From CAYRFQ01 sp964423615 (GTDB lineage Bacteria > Planctomycetota > Planctomycetia > Gemmatales > Gemmataceae), in contig CAYRFQ010000118.1 in NCBI GenBank assembly GCA_964423615.1, forward strand, positions 1 through 20,995: DNA of 20,995 nucleotides. The letters are read 5' to 3'. The translations under genes and the position numbers were made by a program. The notes beneath the pieces were generated by a model. The model did no database searches. It saw only the letters and a list, made by a program, of their open reading frames with translations, and was not told where the DNA came from. Of this stretch, positions 15,014 through 20,995 are shown piece by piece; the first letter of the stretch is position 1; every line of letters starts with the position of its first letter.

Positions 15014-15910
15014 ATGACCGAAAACCAATGGAACGCGTGTGTCCAACCACGCGAATTGTTGGGATATTTGACGCTTCACGGACGCCTGAACGGGACTTGT
15101 GGGCGTTGGTTCACGAACTTCAAGGAAAACCTCTTACCCCGAAAAGGGCGACTCATACTCCTGGCTTGTTGTCGCCGCATTTGTTTCGGGGACGACGATC
15201 GGCTCACGGGAGTATTACTGAGATTCTTGGAACGGCACACCGAATCACCACCCGTGATTGGATTGGGAACGGAAAGGTTTTACCAAGAATTTGGGATGCC
15301 GAAAGATCTGCCTCCTAAAATTGCGAAGATCCAACAGGCCGTTTGCATGCCGCTTACCAGGGCTCTGGCAGCGCTCCGGCGTCTCACGCCATTTCCTCAA
15401 GAGAGCTGGAGTCCGCACGGATTGATCCGGACTCGGAAACAACATCACAAACGAGAACGACGGGCTCAATGCAATATCATCCGTGACGTCTGTGGAAATC
15501 CCTGGAAGGAACCGGTGCCGACTTCGGATTGGGCATCGTGGTGTCGTTGGGAGAACGATACGATCTTGAACCTGACGAAAGAGATTTATGCCAAGGAGGC
15601 GTATCACAAAATCCCTATCTTGGCCGACGCTTTGGAAGAAGCTGGGTGTTGCGACGAAGCCATTTTGACCCATTGCCGCAGCTCTTCCTTCGACCATAGT
15701 CGAGGGTGTTGGGTCCTCGACAACCTGCTTGGTTTCGAGAGACCGTTGGCAATCGATTCGGACCTTCATAGTAATATTGATGGCCTAAAGACTGTCGCCG
15801 AGCCATCGACCGACATCCACTCCCCAAAAGAAGACGTGGACAGTCCCTGGGAACCGGTGAGTTCCTTTCTGAATGCTGACGGGCTTACACTCTCAGCTTC
15901 TCAGGTGTGA
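15014..15910 (+). CDS. Unnamed planctomycete paralogue-family protein (ACCRRI...ILADALEEAGC)
   Basis: 298 residues from ATG 15014 (MTENQWNACVQPRELLGYL). I do not know a function. Two blocks look like a family that I recall as common in planctomycete genomes, especially Gemmata relatives. The first is N-terminal, MTExxW...P...L followed by RLxLLACCRRI (46-56). The second is C-terminal, at about 155-240: RDVCGNPWKEP, IYAKEAYHKIPILADALEEA, then GCCDEAILTHCRS and RGCWVLDNLLG. The second block is Cys- and His-rich. Relatives often lie near TIGR02996 or TIGR03067 proteins, and a TIGR03067 gene follows here after 97 bp. No signal peptide, so probably cytoplasmic. Family likeness is from memory and unverified. 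Confidence 0.75.
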   Translation: MTENQWNACVQPRELLGYLTLHGRLNGTCGRWFTNFKENLLPRKGRLILLACCRRICFGDDDRLTGVLLRFLERHTESPPVIGLGTERFYQEFGMPKDLPPKIAKIQQAVCMPLTRALAALRRLTPFPQESWSPHGLIRTRKQHHKRERRAQCNIIRDVCGNPWKEPVPTSDWASWCRWENDTILNLTKEIYAKEAYHKIPILADALEEAGCCDEAILTHCRSSSFDHSRGCWVLDNLLGFERPLAIDSDLHSNIDGLKTVAEPSTDIHSPKEDVDSPWEPVSSFLNADGLTLSASQV

Positions 15911-16007
15911 CTTCGTACTGGCTCGATCGTCTTCTTGATGTCGGGATTGACCATTCGCGCTTGGGACGGTGGTCCGTCGAGTTGGTGTCAGAAGTTGAGG
16001 AATCGAC

Positions 16008-16550
16008 ATGCAAAACAACAACACGAATAGTTCGATTATCGCTCTTTTGGCGCTCGTTTTTCTGGGAAGTCATCAACCATGTACATGGGCCGACGAAGAC
16101 ATTCAAGGCACCTGGGAAGTCTATAAAGTGGTGATCAATGGTCGTCAACAACGGCTGGACACGGACTCCCCACCCACTGTCGAAATTGGGGAAACGACGC
16201 TCACCCTGATGCCGGGGGAAGGGCTTCCGTCTCGAAAGTTCAAGATTACTGTTGGCGTCGAGGCCGACCTGAAGATAATCGACATGAAAGCCAGCCAAAA
16301 ACCTTACAATCGCAAATGGAACAAAGGAATTTACCGGTTCACCACAATCAAAGCCCCAGCCCCCAAGAAAGATAACGAAGGAAAAGTAATCAAAGATGGC
16401 AACGGGGAGATCGTCACAATGATGGCGGATCGAACGGTGTTGCAAATTTGCATACCAAACCGAGTCGGTAAAACACGACCGACTCGATACGAATCGACAC
16501 GCGGTGACGATTGGACGATCTTGACCCTTCTGCCGGTGGAGGAAGAGTGA
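16008..16550 (+). CDS. Exported TIGR03067-like protein
   Basis: 180 residues from ATG 16008, with GAGGA 6 nt upstream. Residues about 10-28 are a hydrophobic signal core (IIALLALVFLGS) ending at TWADED. The mature protein starts DIQGTWEVYKVVINGRQQ, the TIGR03067 opening. Further strands are EIGETTLTLMPG, KFKITVGVEADLKIIDM and GIYRF. The C-terminal half contains an extended charged loop (KKDNEGKVIKDGNGEIV) and ends DWTILTLLPVEEE. The family is planctomycete-specific, without known activity, probably a periplasmic beta-barrel. It lies 33 bp upstream of moaC but nothing links the two functionally. It is more GC-rich than the TIGR03067 gene at 3390-3848. Confidence 0.82.
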   Translation: MQNNNTNSSIIALLALVFLGSHQPCTWADEDIQGTWEVYKVVINGRQQRLDTDSPPTVEIGETTLTLMPGEGLPSRKFKITVGVEADLKIIDMKASQKPYNRKWNKGIYRFTTIKAPAPKKDNEGKVIKDGNGEIVTMMADRTVLQICIPNRVGKTRPTRYESTRGDDWTILTLLPVEEE

Positions 16551-16583
16551 TCTCGCTTGAACTGTTAGACCATTTCACTTCTT

Positions 16584-17060
16584 ATGAATGAATTCACCCA
16601 CTTCGACGACCAAGGCGCGAGTCGTATGGTCGACACATCTCAAAAGCCCGAGACTCATCGGTTGGCTCGGGCAAGCGGACTTGTCCGAATGGCCTCCACG
16701 ACACTGTCTCTAATACGAGACAAAGGACACGCCAAGGGAGATGTTCTGGAAGTCGCGCGTCTCGCTGGCATCATGGCCGCGAAAAAAACGGGCGACCTCA
16801 TTCCGCTTTGTCATCCGTTGCCAATTACAAGCGCTTCGATCGATTTCTCCTACGATGGGGATGATACCCTTCGAATCGAAGCGACTGTCCGAGTTTTTGG
16901 TAGGACGGGTGTTGAAATGGAGGCTCTCTCTGCGGTTAGCATTACGGCGTTGACAGTCTACGATATGTGCAAGGCAGTTGATAAGTCCATGACGATCGAG
17001 CGAATTCGACTCGAAGAAAAACAGGGAGGCAAAAGCGGCTCTTATGTGCGGAAAGACTAA
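16584..17060 (+). CDS. moaC: Cyclic pyranopterin monophosphate synthase
   Basis: 158 residues. It converts the cyclic GTP derivative made by MoaA into cyclic pyranopterin monophosphate, the first stable intermediate of molybdenum cofactor synthesis, in the cytoplasm. The family signatures are all present: RMVDTSQKPET near the start, HAKGDVLEVARLAGIMAAKK (49-68), DLIPLCHPLP (71-80) and GVEMEALSAVSITALTVYDM (109-128) followed by CKAVDK. Active-site residues matching E. coli K51, D128 and K131 are K51, D127 and K130. Length is typical. No other mo genes are in the window, so moaA and moaE must lie elsewhere. The ribosome site before ATG 16584 is weak. Confidence 0.96.
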   Translation: MNEFTHFDDQGASRMVDTSQKPETHRLARASGLVRMASTTLSLIRDKGHAKGDVLEVARLAGIMAAKKTGDLIPLCHPLPITSASIDFSYDGDDTLRIEATVRVFGRTGVEMEALSAVSITALTVYDMCKAVDKSMTIERIRLEEKQGGKSGSYVRKD

Positions 17061-17085
17061 AGGCTCATTGCAATTGTCCTAAAAA

Positions 17086-17122
17086 ACTAGTCAAGGATAA
17101 TGATAAATTACCCAAGACTAGT
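17086..17122. repeat. ACTAGTC inverted repeat after moaC
   Basis: ACTAGTC (17086-17092) and GACTAGT (17116-17122) form a perfect 7-bp inverted repeat around a 23-nt AT-rich spacer, in the 256-bp gap before the prenyl synthase gene. There is no T run after it, so it is not a standard terminator. It could be an operator, or chance. Confidence 0.35.
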
Positions 17123-17316
17123 ATGGATCAATAACCATTTTACACGTTAGCTCAAAAGCTGGCGTGATAACAATCAGCCATGATTCAAAGGTTCCGCGTG
17201 CTGAACGAGAAGATGCCGCAAATGTCTCGAATTGACTCGCAACGCCAACTTCGTAAGATTCAGACGAAATTGTAAATTTTGAGCATCGGAGATGATGTTC
17301 TCCGACGGAGTCTGTC

Positions 17317-18312
17317 ATGAACAACATACTGCAGGCGGAAACGCCCAAGCCCAATCCGATACAGGCTCACCTCCAAGGCATTTTACCGGATCTGGCTCAA
17401 GTCGAGTTTATTCTACAGGATACACTTGACAACAGACGCCCTGGCGTGACCGAGTTGATTCGACATTTAGAGAACTACAAAGGCAAAAGACTGCGGCCTA
17501 CCCTTCTACTGTTAACGGCGAAGGCGTGCGGCGGCACCAACCGCGCTCATCACGTTTTGGGCGCTGTCGTTGAAATGATACACACCGCGACGTTGGTTCA
17601 CGACGATGTCCTGGACAGCGCTGACACACGTCGTCACGTTGAGACCGTTAACGCCATCTGGGACAATCAAACGAGTATCCTCCTGGGCGACTACTTGTTT
17701 ACTCATGCTTTCCACCTGACGAGTACCCTGGGCGACGCGAAGGCTTGTAAGCTCATCGGTGAGGCAACCAATCGGGTTTGCGAAGGAGAGCTTCACCAGA
17801 TCACACAGAAGGGTAATTTGGCCCTCACCGAAGATCAATATTTCGACATTATCGACGCCAAGACTGCGGAACTGACGTCGGTTTGCTGTCGCCTGGGTGC
17901 TTTGTATGCGAACGAGCCCGACGACGTTGTCGAAAGCCTTGCTCGGTATGGTCGTTATCTCGGTATGGCATTCCAAATCGCTGACGACGTCCTCGACGTC
18001 GTCGGTCAAGAACACTCAACAGGCAAGTCGTTAGGCACGGACCTTGAGCAAAAGAAAATGACGCTGCCGATTATTCGACTCCTCGCCACATCCGATGATA
18101 CCGAAATTCGGCACATTCTTTCGAACGGCCATCCCAACAAACGAGATGCGTTGCAACCGTTCCTCGAACAAGCCAAAGCCGTCGAATATGCACAAGAGCG
18201 AGCTATCGAACTTGCCATGCAAGCTCAAGCTGAACTCCGTTGCTTGCCACCTTCAGAAAGTCGCGACATTCTTTCGATCTTGGCTGAGAAGGCGGTTCAT
18301 CGAAACACATAA
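17317..18312 (+). CDS. Long-chain polyprenyl diphosphate synthase
   Basis: 331 residues from ATG 17317, with GGAG 6 nt upstream. It adds several isopentenyl diphosphate units to an allylic diphosphate, making the chain used for a respiratory quinone. The trans-isoprenyl diphosphate synthase motifs are clear: YKGKRLRPTLLLL (54-66), first Asp-rich motif HDDVLDSADTRR (D96, D97, D100), GDYLFTHAF (124-132), KTAELTSVCCRLGA (182-195) and second motif FQIADDVLDVVG (D223, D224, D227). The DLEQKKMTLP (242-251) and length match IspB/HepT-type octaprenyl or heptaprenyl synthases rather than short-chain FPP/GGPP synthases. The chain length cannot be read reliably from sequence. The gene appears monocistronic. 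Confidence 0.93.
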   Translation: MNNILQAETPKPNPIQAHLQGILPDLAQVEFILQDTLDNRRPGVTELIRHLENYKGKRLRPTLLLLTAKACGGTNRAHHVLGAVVEMIHTATLVHDDVLDSADTRRHVETVNAIWDNQTSILLGDYLFTHAFHLTSTLGDAKACKLIGEATNRVCEGELHQITQKGNLALTEDQYFDIIDAKTAELTSVCCRLGALYANEPDDVVESLARYGRYLGMAFQIADDVLDVVGQEHSTGKSLGTDLEQKKMTLPIIRLLATSDDTEIRHILSNGHPNKRDALQPFLEQAKAVEYAQERAIELAMQAQAELRCLPPSESRDILSILAEKAVHRNT

Positions 18313-19166
18313 TTTGTTGTCAACTACCGATTCATATGTGGTCGATGGGTCTCGAAGGTGAGTCTTTACGCAATATTGTCTTTGAGACGTCTCCCTGGTA
18401 TCCGAACAACGTTACAGAATACGATGCGGGTGTTACCAACCCTCGTGTGTTATCTGAAAATAACAAACCACAGAAGTTAGGTGCAAAAAACAACTCCCAG
18501 CTTTCATGTAAACAAGATTCATCTGCACTTTAGACGATTCATTGCAACGTGATTCGACAACAATTAAGTGATCATCAAAGCGACCCAAAGAGGTCGCTTT
18601 TTTTATGGCGAAGCATTGGATGATTCCTCAAAGTCGTCAGGACGTGATGAGAACATCATTCGAACTGGAAAAGTCTAAAGTCGGCCTCACTCGCCAGTCC
18701 ATTTCTTCTAGACAGTTTGAGACACTCTAGCGGATTGAATCACACAAGGTGTCGAAGTTGGTTTGTAACAGATCGCGTTCGATCACCAGGGAAGCCACCA
18801 AACGAAATGTTGTTCGCTTCTCTGCTTCACTTCCGGGAAATCAAACATTTCTACCCAAGTATAGCCGGGTAACAAACCGATCGTATCGCCGAATCCACCG
18901 GGAACAACTGTATCGTTTTGTTCTGTCAGTCAGACAGTAGGAAATCGCGTAACGAATCGGGAGGAGAGTACGGCGAAACTCTCGAAAAAGGTGATGACGA
19001 GCTAACGTGAGGACTTTTGTCATTTAGACTTCTGAGAGAAGCTTTTTAGATCTTGAGACACATCCAGAACACACAGTCCGTGTGATCCAATAGATCGACA
19101 CAAGTCCGTTTCGTTACCTGTCGGCGTCAAACCGACGAGAAAATATCATCCCTTGGAGGATTTACT
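18313..19166. other. Gene-free stretch of about 850 bp containing one terminator
   Basis: No reading frame here has a recognisable domain or good start. The clear terminator at 18577-18604 lies about 265 bp beyond the prenyl synthase stop, so either that mRNA has a long 3' end or a small RNA is encoded between. From 18605 to 19166 I see only small inverted repeats, such as CTTCT/AGAAG followed by five T at 19029-19047 and GTCGG/CCGAC near 19119-19136. The leader of the next gene is also in this part. Confidence 0.4.
18577..18604 (+). terminator. Intrinsic terminator
   Basis: A 9-bp stem AAAGCGACC with GGTCGCTTT and a 6-nt loop (CAAAGA) leads into a run of seven T (18598-18604). The form is textbook for plus-strand termination. 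Confidence 0.85.
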
Positions 19167-19979
19167 GTGAGGATTGTGCAACTTGGTTTTGCAGGGCTGA
19201 TGCTGGTCGTCTGCCTCGGACACGTGACGGCCGTTTCGGCGGAGCAAGATCAGAAGTCGAAACCACTTTCTCCGGTAGTCCTCGTGGCAAACGGGTCGGG
19301 TGGTCAATTTGATTTGTCGAGGCCGGTTCTCGATGTCGTCGATTTTTCTCCTTTTGTGGTGCATGTCGAGACCGTGCGGTGGTCGCGGTTCGGTGACCCG
19401 GTGCAGGATCATGCCGATCACAAGGGACAAACTATCGCAGCCCAGCAAATGGCCCAGCGCGCTCAGCAATTCCTAAAAAAACGTCCTGACCGAAAAATCA
19501 TCCTGATGGGGTTCAGTTCAGGCTGTCGGGTAGTTCTTGATGCAGCGAGAATGATGCCTCCGGATAGTCTGGAACGAGTGATCGTCTTCGCGCCGTCGGT
19601 TCACTACGCGTACAATCTTGGACCTGCACTCCGAGCGAGTCGCCAAGGGATCGATTCGTACTACAGCAACAATGACATGATTCTCGAAAATGTTGTGAGT
19701 TTTTTGGGAACGGCTGACGGGTATCTCGTTCCGGCTGCCGGACGCATTGGCTTTTGGATTAAATCCAAAAAAGGTCCTGATGCCGATGTCTATATGAAGC
19801 GGCTTCGACAGCACATCTGGCACCCGCAACTCTGTACGGTCGGGCACCGGGGCGGGCACTTTGGGTGGACGAGACGAGATTTTCTCTATCGGTACGTGCT
19901 CGAGTTGATTGTTGATCGACGTCTCGTTAAACGCAAGCAGATACGGTGGGGGAAGATGGCACCGTTGGCACATCCGTAA
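19167..19979 (+). CDS. Exported alpha/beta-hydrolase-like protein
   Basis: 270 residues from GTG 19167, with GGAGG 7 nt upstream. Residues 1-25 are a signal peptide (LGFAGLMLVVCLGHVTAVSA), so the protein is periplasmic or secreted. The nucleophile elbow GFSSG (115-119, Ser117) follows a strand IILM and precedes a helix CRVVLDAARMMP, as in alpha/beta hydrolases. D170 in YYSNNDMILEN and H227 or H231 in GHRGGHFGW are plausible remaining triad members. The oxyanion-loop equivalent may be VANGSGG (40-46). The substrate is unknown: there is no lid domain, and no recognised esterase or lipase subfamily. The gene faces the minus-strand selenoprotein-like gene, with about 96 bp between their stops. 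Confidence 0.78.
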   Translation: MRIVQLGFAGLMLVVCLGHVTAVSAEQDQKSKPLSPVVLVANGSGGQFDLSRPVLDVVDFSPFVVHVETVRWSRFGDPVQDHADHKGQTIAAQQMAQRAQQFLKKRPDRKIILMGFSSGCRVVLDAARMMPPDSLERVIVFAPSVHYAYNLGPALRASRQGIDSYYSNNDMILENVVSFLGTADGYLVPAAGRIGFWIKSKKGPDADVYMKRLRQHIWHPQLCTVGHRGGHFGWTRRDFLYRYVLELIVDRRLVKRKQIRWGKMAPLAHP

Positions 19980-20075
19980 AAGCGATAGATCAAGAAAACA
20001 GAATTGTTGGTCAAGAAATAGCCCTGGGCTCGCTGGTCCAGGGTTTCGTTGTGTGACAGGCGCATTTCTCCCAGA

Positions 20076-20312
20076 TCATCCGAGCTTATGTCCGACTTCC
20101 TGGACGGCCCATTGTTCGTCAGGGAACTTACCCGTGCTGAGTTTGGAAAAAATGACGTCGTCGCCTACTTTCAACTCAAAGCACCCACCCCCGTCGGGAA
20201 TGAGCGTCATACTTTTAATTTTGGATTTATGTTCGTTAAGCAGCTTGCCCGTCAAACTGACGGCCTGGGGTGCATAGTTTCACTGCGAGCAGTATCTCAG
20301 TTCCACATTCAT
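20076..20312 (-). CDS. Probable selenoprotein of the SelW/Rdx family (in-frame TGA as selenocysteine)
   Basis: 78 residues if TGA 20282-20280 is read as selenocysteine. I chose ATG 20312 because GAGG lies 8 nt upstream; ATG 20318 is too close to it. The product begins MNVELRYCSQ, then U, then NYAPQAVSLTGKLLNEHKSK. It continues SMTLIPDGGGCFELKVGDDV, IFSKLSTGKFPDEQWAVQEV and ends GHKLG. This is the whole thioredoxin-like Rdx fold: beta strand, CxxU redox motif, helix, strand with LIP(D)GGG.FE(L/V), VIFSK...GKFPD and a last helix. The TGA falls exactly where relatives have the second Cys or Sec of CxxC/CxxU. A hairpin 22 nt downstream fits a bacterial SECIS. Rdx proteins are probably thiol oxidoreductases, with substrates unknown. 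The gene is divergent from tsr3 (106 bp apart). Conventional calling would split or miss it. Confidence 0.85.
20241..20267 (-). promoter_or_regulatory. Candidate bacterial SECIS hairpin
   Basis: On the minus strand, CCGTCA (20263-20258) pairs perfectly with TGACGG (20254-20249) around a 3-nt loop GTT whose first base is G. CAG (20267-20265) and CTG (20243-20241) can extend it below an internal loop. The loop begins 22 nt after the in-frame TGA. Known bSECIS elements sit just after the UGA within the coding region, about 16-37 nt to the apical loop, with a G at the start of that loop. The element therefore fits the model, but the loop is short. Confidence 0.6.
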
Positions 20313-20418
20313 CGTCATCACCTCTCTTGTGAAAAGGTTCCCAAAATTGATAGGTTGAAGATTCATTGTTATTGTTGGACTCGAATACAACAAAATCAAG
20401 GCAGGCAGCGACGAATCG

Positions 20419-20886
20419 ATGGAAGTCTACCGATCCTTCCCTATCACCGTCATTGTACGACACCCGAAGGAACGAAAGACCAGGTGTACGGTCATCCAAC
20501 TCAAAGGACGTCCGGACATTCTTATCCGAAACTATCCGGTCCGGAAACGCCCACCGCTGGAAGGCTATGTGCGTCTGTGCGAGGACGGACCGCCTCTCAG
20601 TGAAGCCGACAAGGACTGTGGTATTCTCTTGTTGGATAGCAGTTGGCGGCGCGTCGAGCCGATGGTGACCGCCTTCTCTGATGTTCCTCCGCGATCACTC
20701 CTGGGATATCAAACGGCCTTTCCGAGGGCCTCCAAGCTGGGAACTGATCCGGACAACGGACTGGCATCCATCGAAGCGTTGTACATTGCGTATCGAATTC
20801 TTGGTCGTTCCACGGAAGGTTTGTTCGATCATTACCGTTGGTCGGAGGAGTTTTTGAAGGCCAATCAACTCGAGGAATCCTGTTGA
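20419..20886 (+). CDS. Bacterial Tsr3 (DUF367) homologue, probable rRNA aminocarboxypropyltransferase
   Basis: 155 residues from ATG 20419, the only reasonable start in the frame (stop at 20356-20358). Tsr3 in eukaryotes and archaea transfers the aminocarboxypropyl group of S-adenosylmethionine to a (methyl)pseudouridine in small-subunit rRNA. Matching blocks run in order. RHPKERKTRCTVIQLKG (14-30) corresponds to the DPKxCSGxxL part. LSEADKDCGILLLDSSWRRV (60-79) corresponds to the ECSW block. RSLLGYQTAFPRASKLG (92-108) corresponds to the RxLP.L.AANPVNYG block. ASIEALYIAYRILGR (116-130) corresponds to the EALAAALYILG helix, and YRWSEEFLKANQ (139-150) to the FxWGxxFLELN end. The length is short, without the eukaryotic C-terminal extension. 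The target nucleotide in this bacterium is unknown. Confidence 0.82.
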   Translation: MEVYRSFPITVIVRHPKERKTRCTVIQLKGRPDILIRNYPVRKRPPLEGYVRLCEDGPPLSEADKDCGILLLDSSWRRVEPMVTAFSDVPPRSLLGYQTAFPRASKLGTDPDNGLASIEALYIAYRILGRSTEGLFDHYRWSEEFLKANQLEESC

Positions 20887-20961
20887 GAAGTGCGCGGATA
20901 ATGTAGCAGGCACACTTGGAACGGGTAATTTCTAGTTGTTCGGTTTTTGTGTTTGTCGTAG

Positions 20962-20982
20962 GTACACGCGGCTCGCGTGTAC
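20962..20982. repeat. Extragenic palindrome after tsr3
   Basis: GTACACGCG and CGCGTGTAC are perfect 9-bp arms around a GCT loop, 75 bp past the tsr3 stop. There is no T run on either strand right beside it, so it is not a plain intrinsic terminator. It could be a dispersed palindromic repeat. Confidence 0.6.
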
Positions 20983-20995
20983 TTGGAAAGCTCGG

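Noticed and set aside
20076..20078. Second TGA in the SelW-like gene as another selenocysteine
   Set aside because: It comes after the expected C-terminal end of the family (about 78 residues), and translation beyond it shows no family sequence; it is taken as the stop.
20049..20603. 184-codon plus-strand frame covering the selenoprotein-like gene and the start of tsr3
   Set aside because: It overlaps two better supported genes in other frames and has no domain; the minus-strand Rdx translation explains the sequence.

Overview
The window looks like part of a planctomycete chromosome. Three proteins carry or resemble the planctomycete-specific TIGR03067 domain. There is also a long leucine-rich-repeat protein with a Sec signal, a small secreted planctomycete-type cytochrome, an unnamed 'ACCRRI...ILADALEEAGC' protein of the kind I recall as expanded in this phylum, and RHS cores. 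The phylum call is inference from these families; I cannot place genus or species.

Left part (1-9927) is an accessory island. After an IS5-family insertion sequence (128-1005), the minus strand carries three 5'-truncated RHS core fragments: 1827-2978, 6400-7665 and a broken one at 8874-9894. Each ends in a different, unrecognised C-terminal tip. Each is followed on the same strand by a gene for an exported protein: BamE/SmpA-like (1411-1818), leucine-rich repeat (4932-6215) and HEAT plus TIGR03067 (7974-8756). A further TIGR03067 gene (3390-3848) sits in the same array without an RHS core. Copies of a dispersed repeat (R1-R4) lie at or just beyond the stop codons of these downstream genes. 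A 318-bp stretch covering an RHS 5' end and its flank is identical at two places 4,687 bp apart. This resembles an array of displaced RHS tips with candidate immunity genes, reshuffled by recombination.

Middle part (10146-14539) is housekeeping. It holds ribosomal protein S1 with a 7-residue-repeat acidic tail, a hairpin-rich gene-free stretch of about 0.8 kb, an RpoD-like sigma factor with a strong terminator, and a small exported cytochrome c on the opposite strand.

Right part (15014-20995) is a loose run of plus-strand genes: the unnamed planctomycete protein, a TIGR03067 protein, moaC, a long-chain polyprenyl diphosphate synthase, an exported alpha/beta-hydrolase-like protein and a bacterial Tsr3 (DUF367) homologue.

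Between the last two, on the minus strand, is a gene that conventional ORF calling misses. It is a 78-residue SelW/Rdx-family protein at 20076-20312 whose CxxU position is an in-frame TGA, followed 22 nt later by a hairpin that fits a bacterial SECIS. I regard this probable selenoprotein and the RHS cassette array as the two most notable things in the window.
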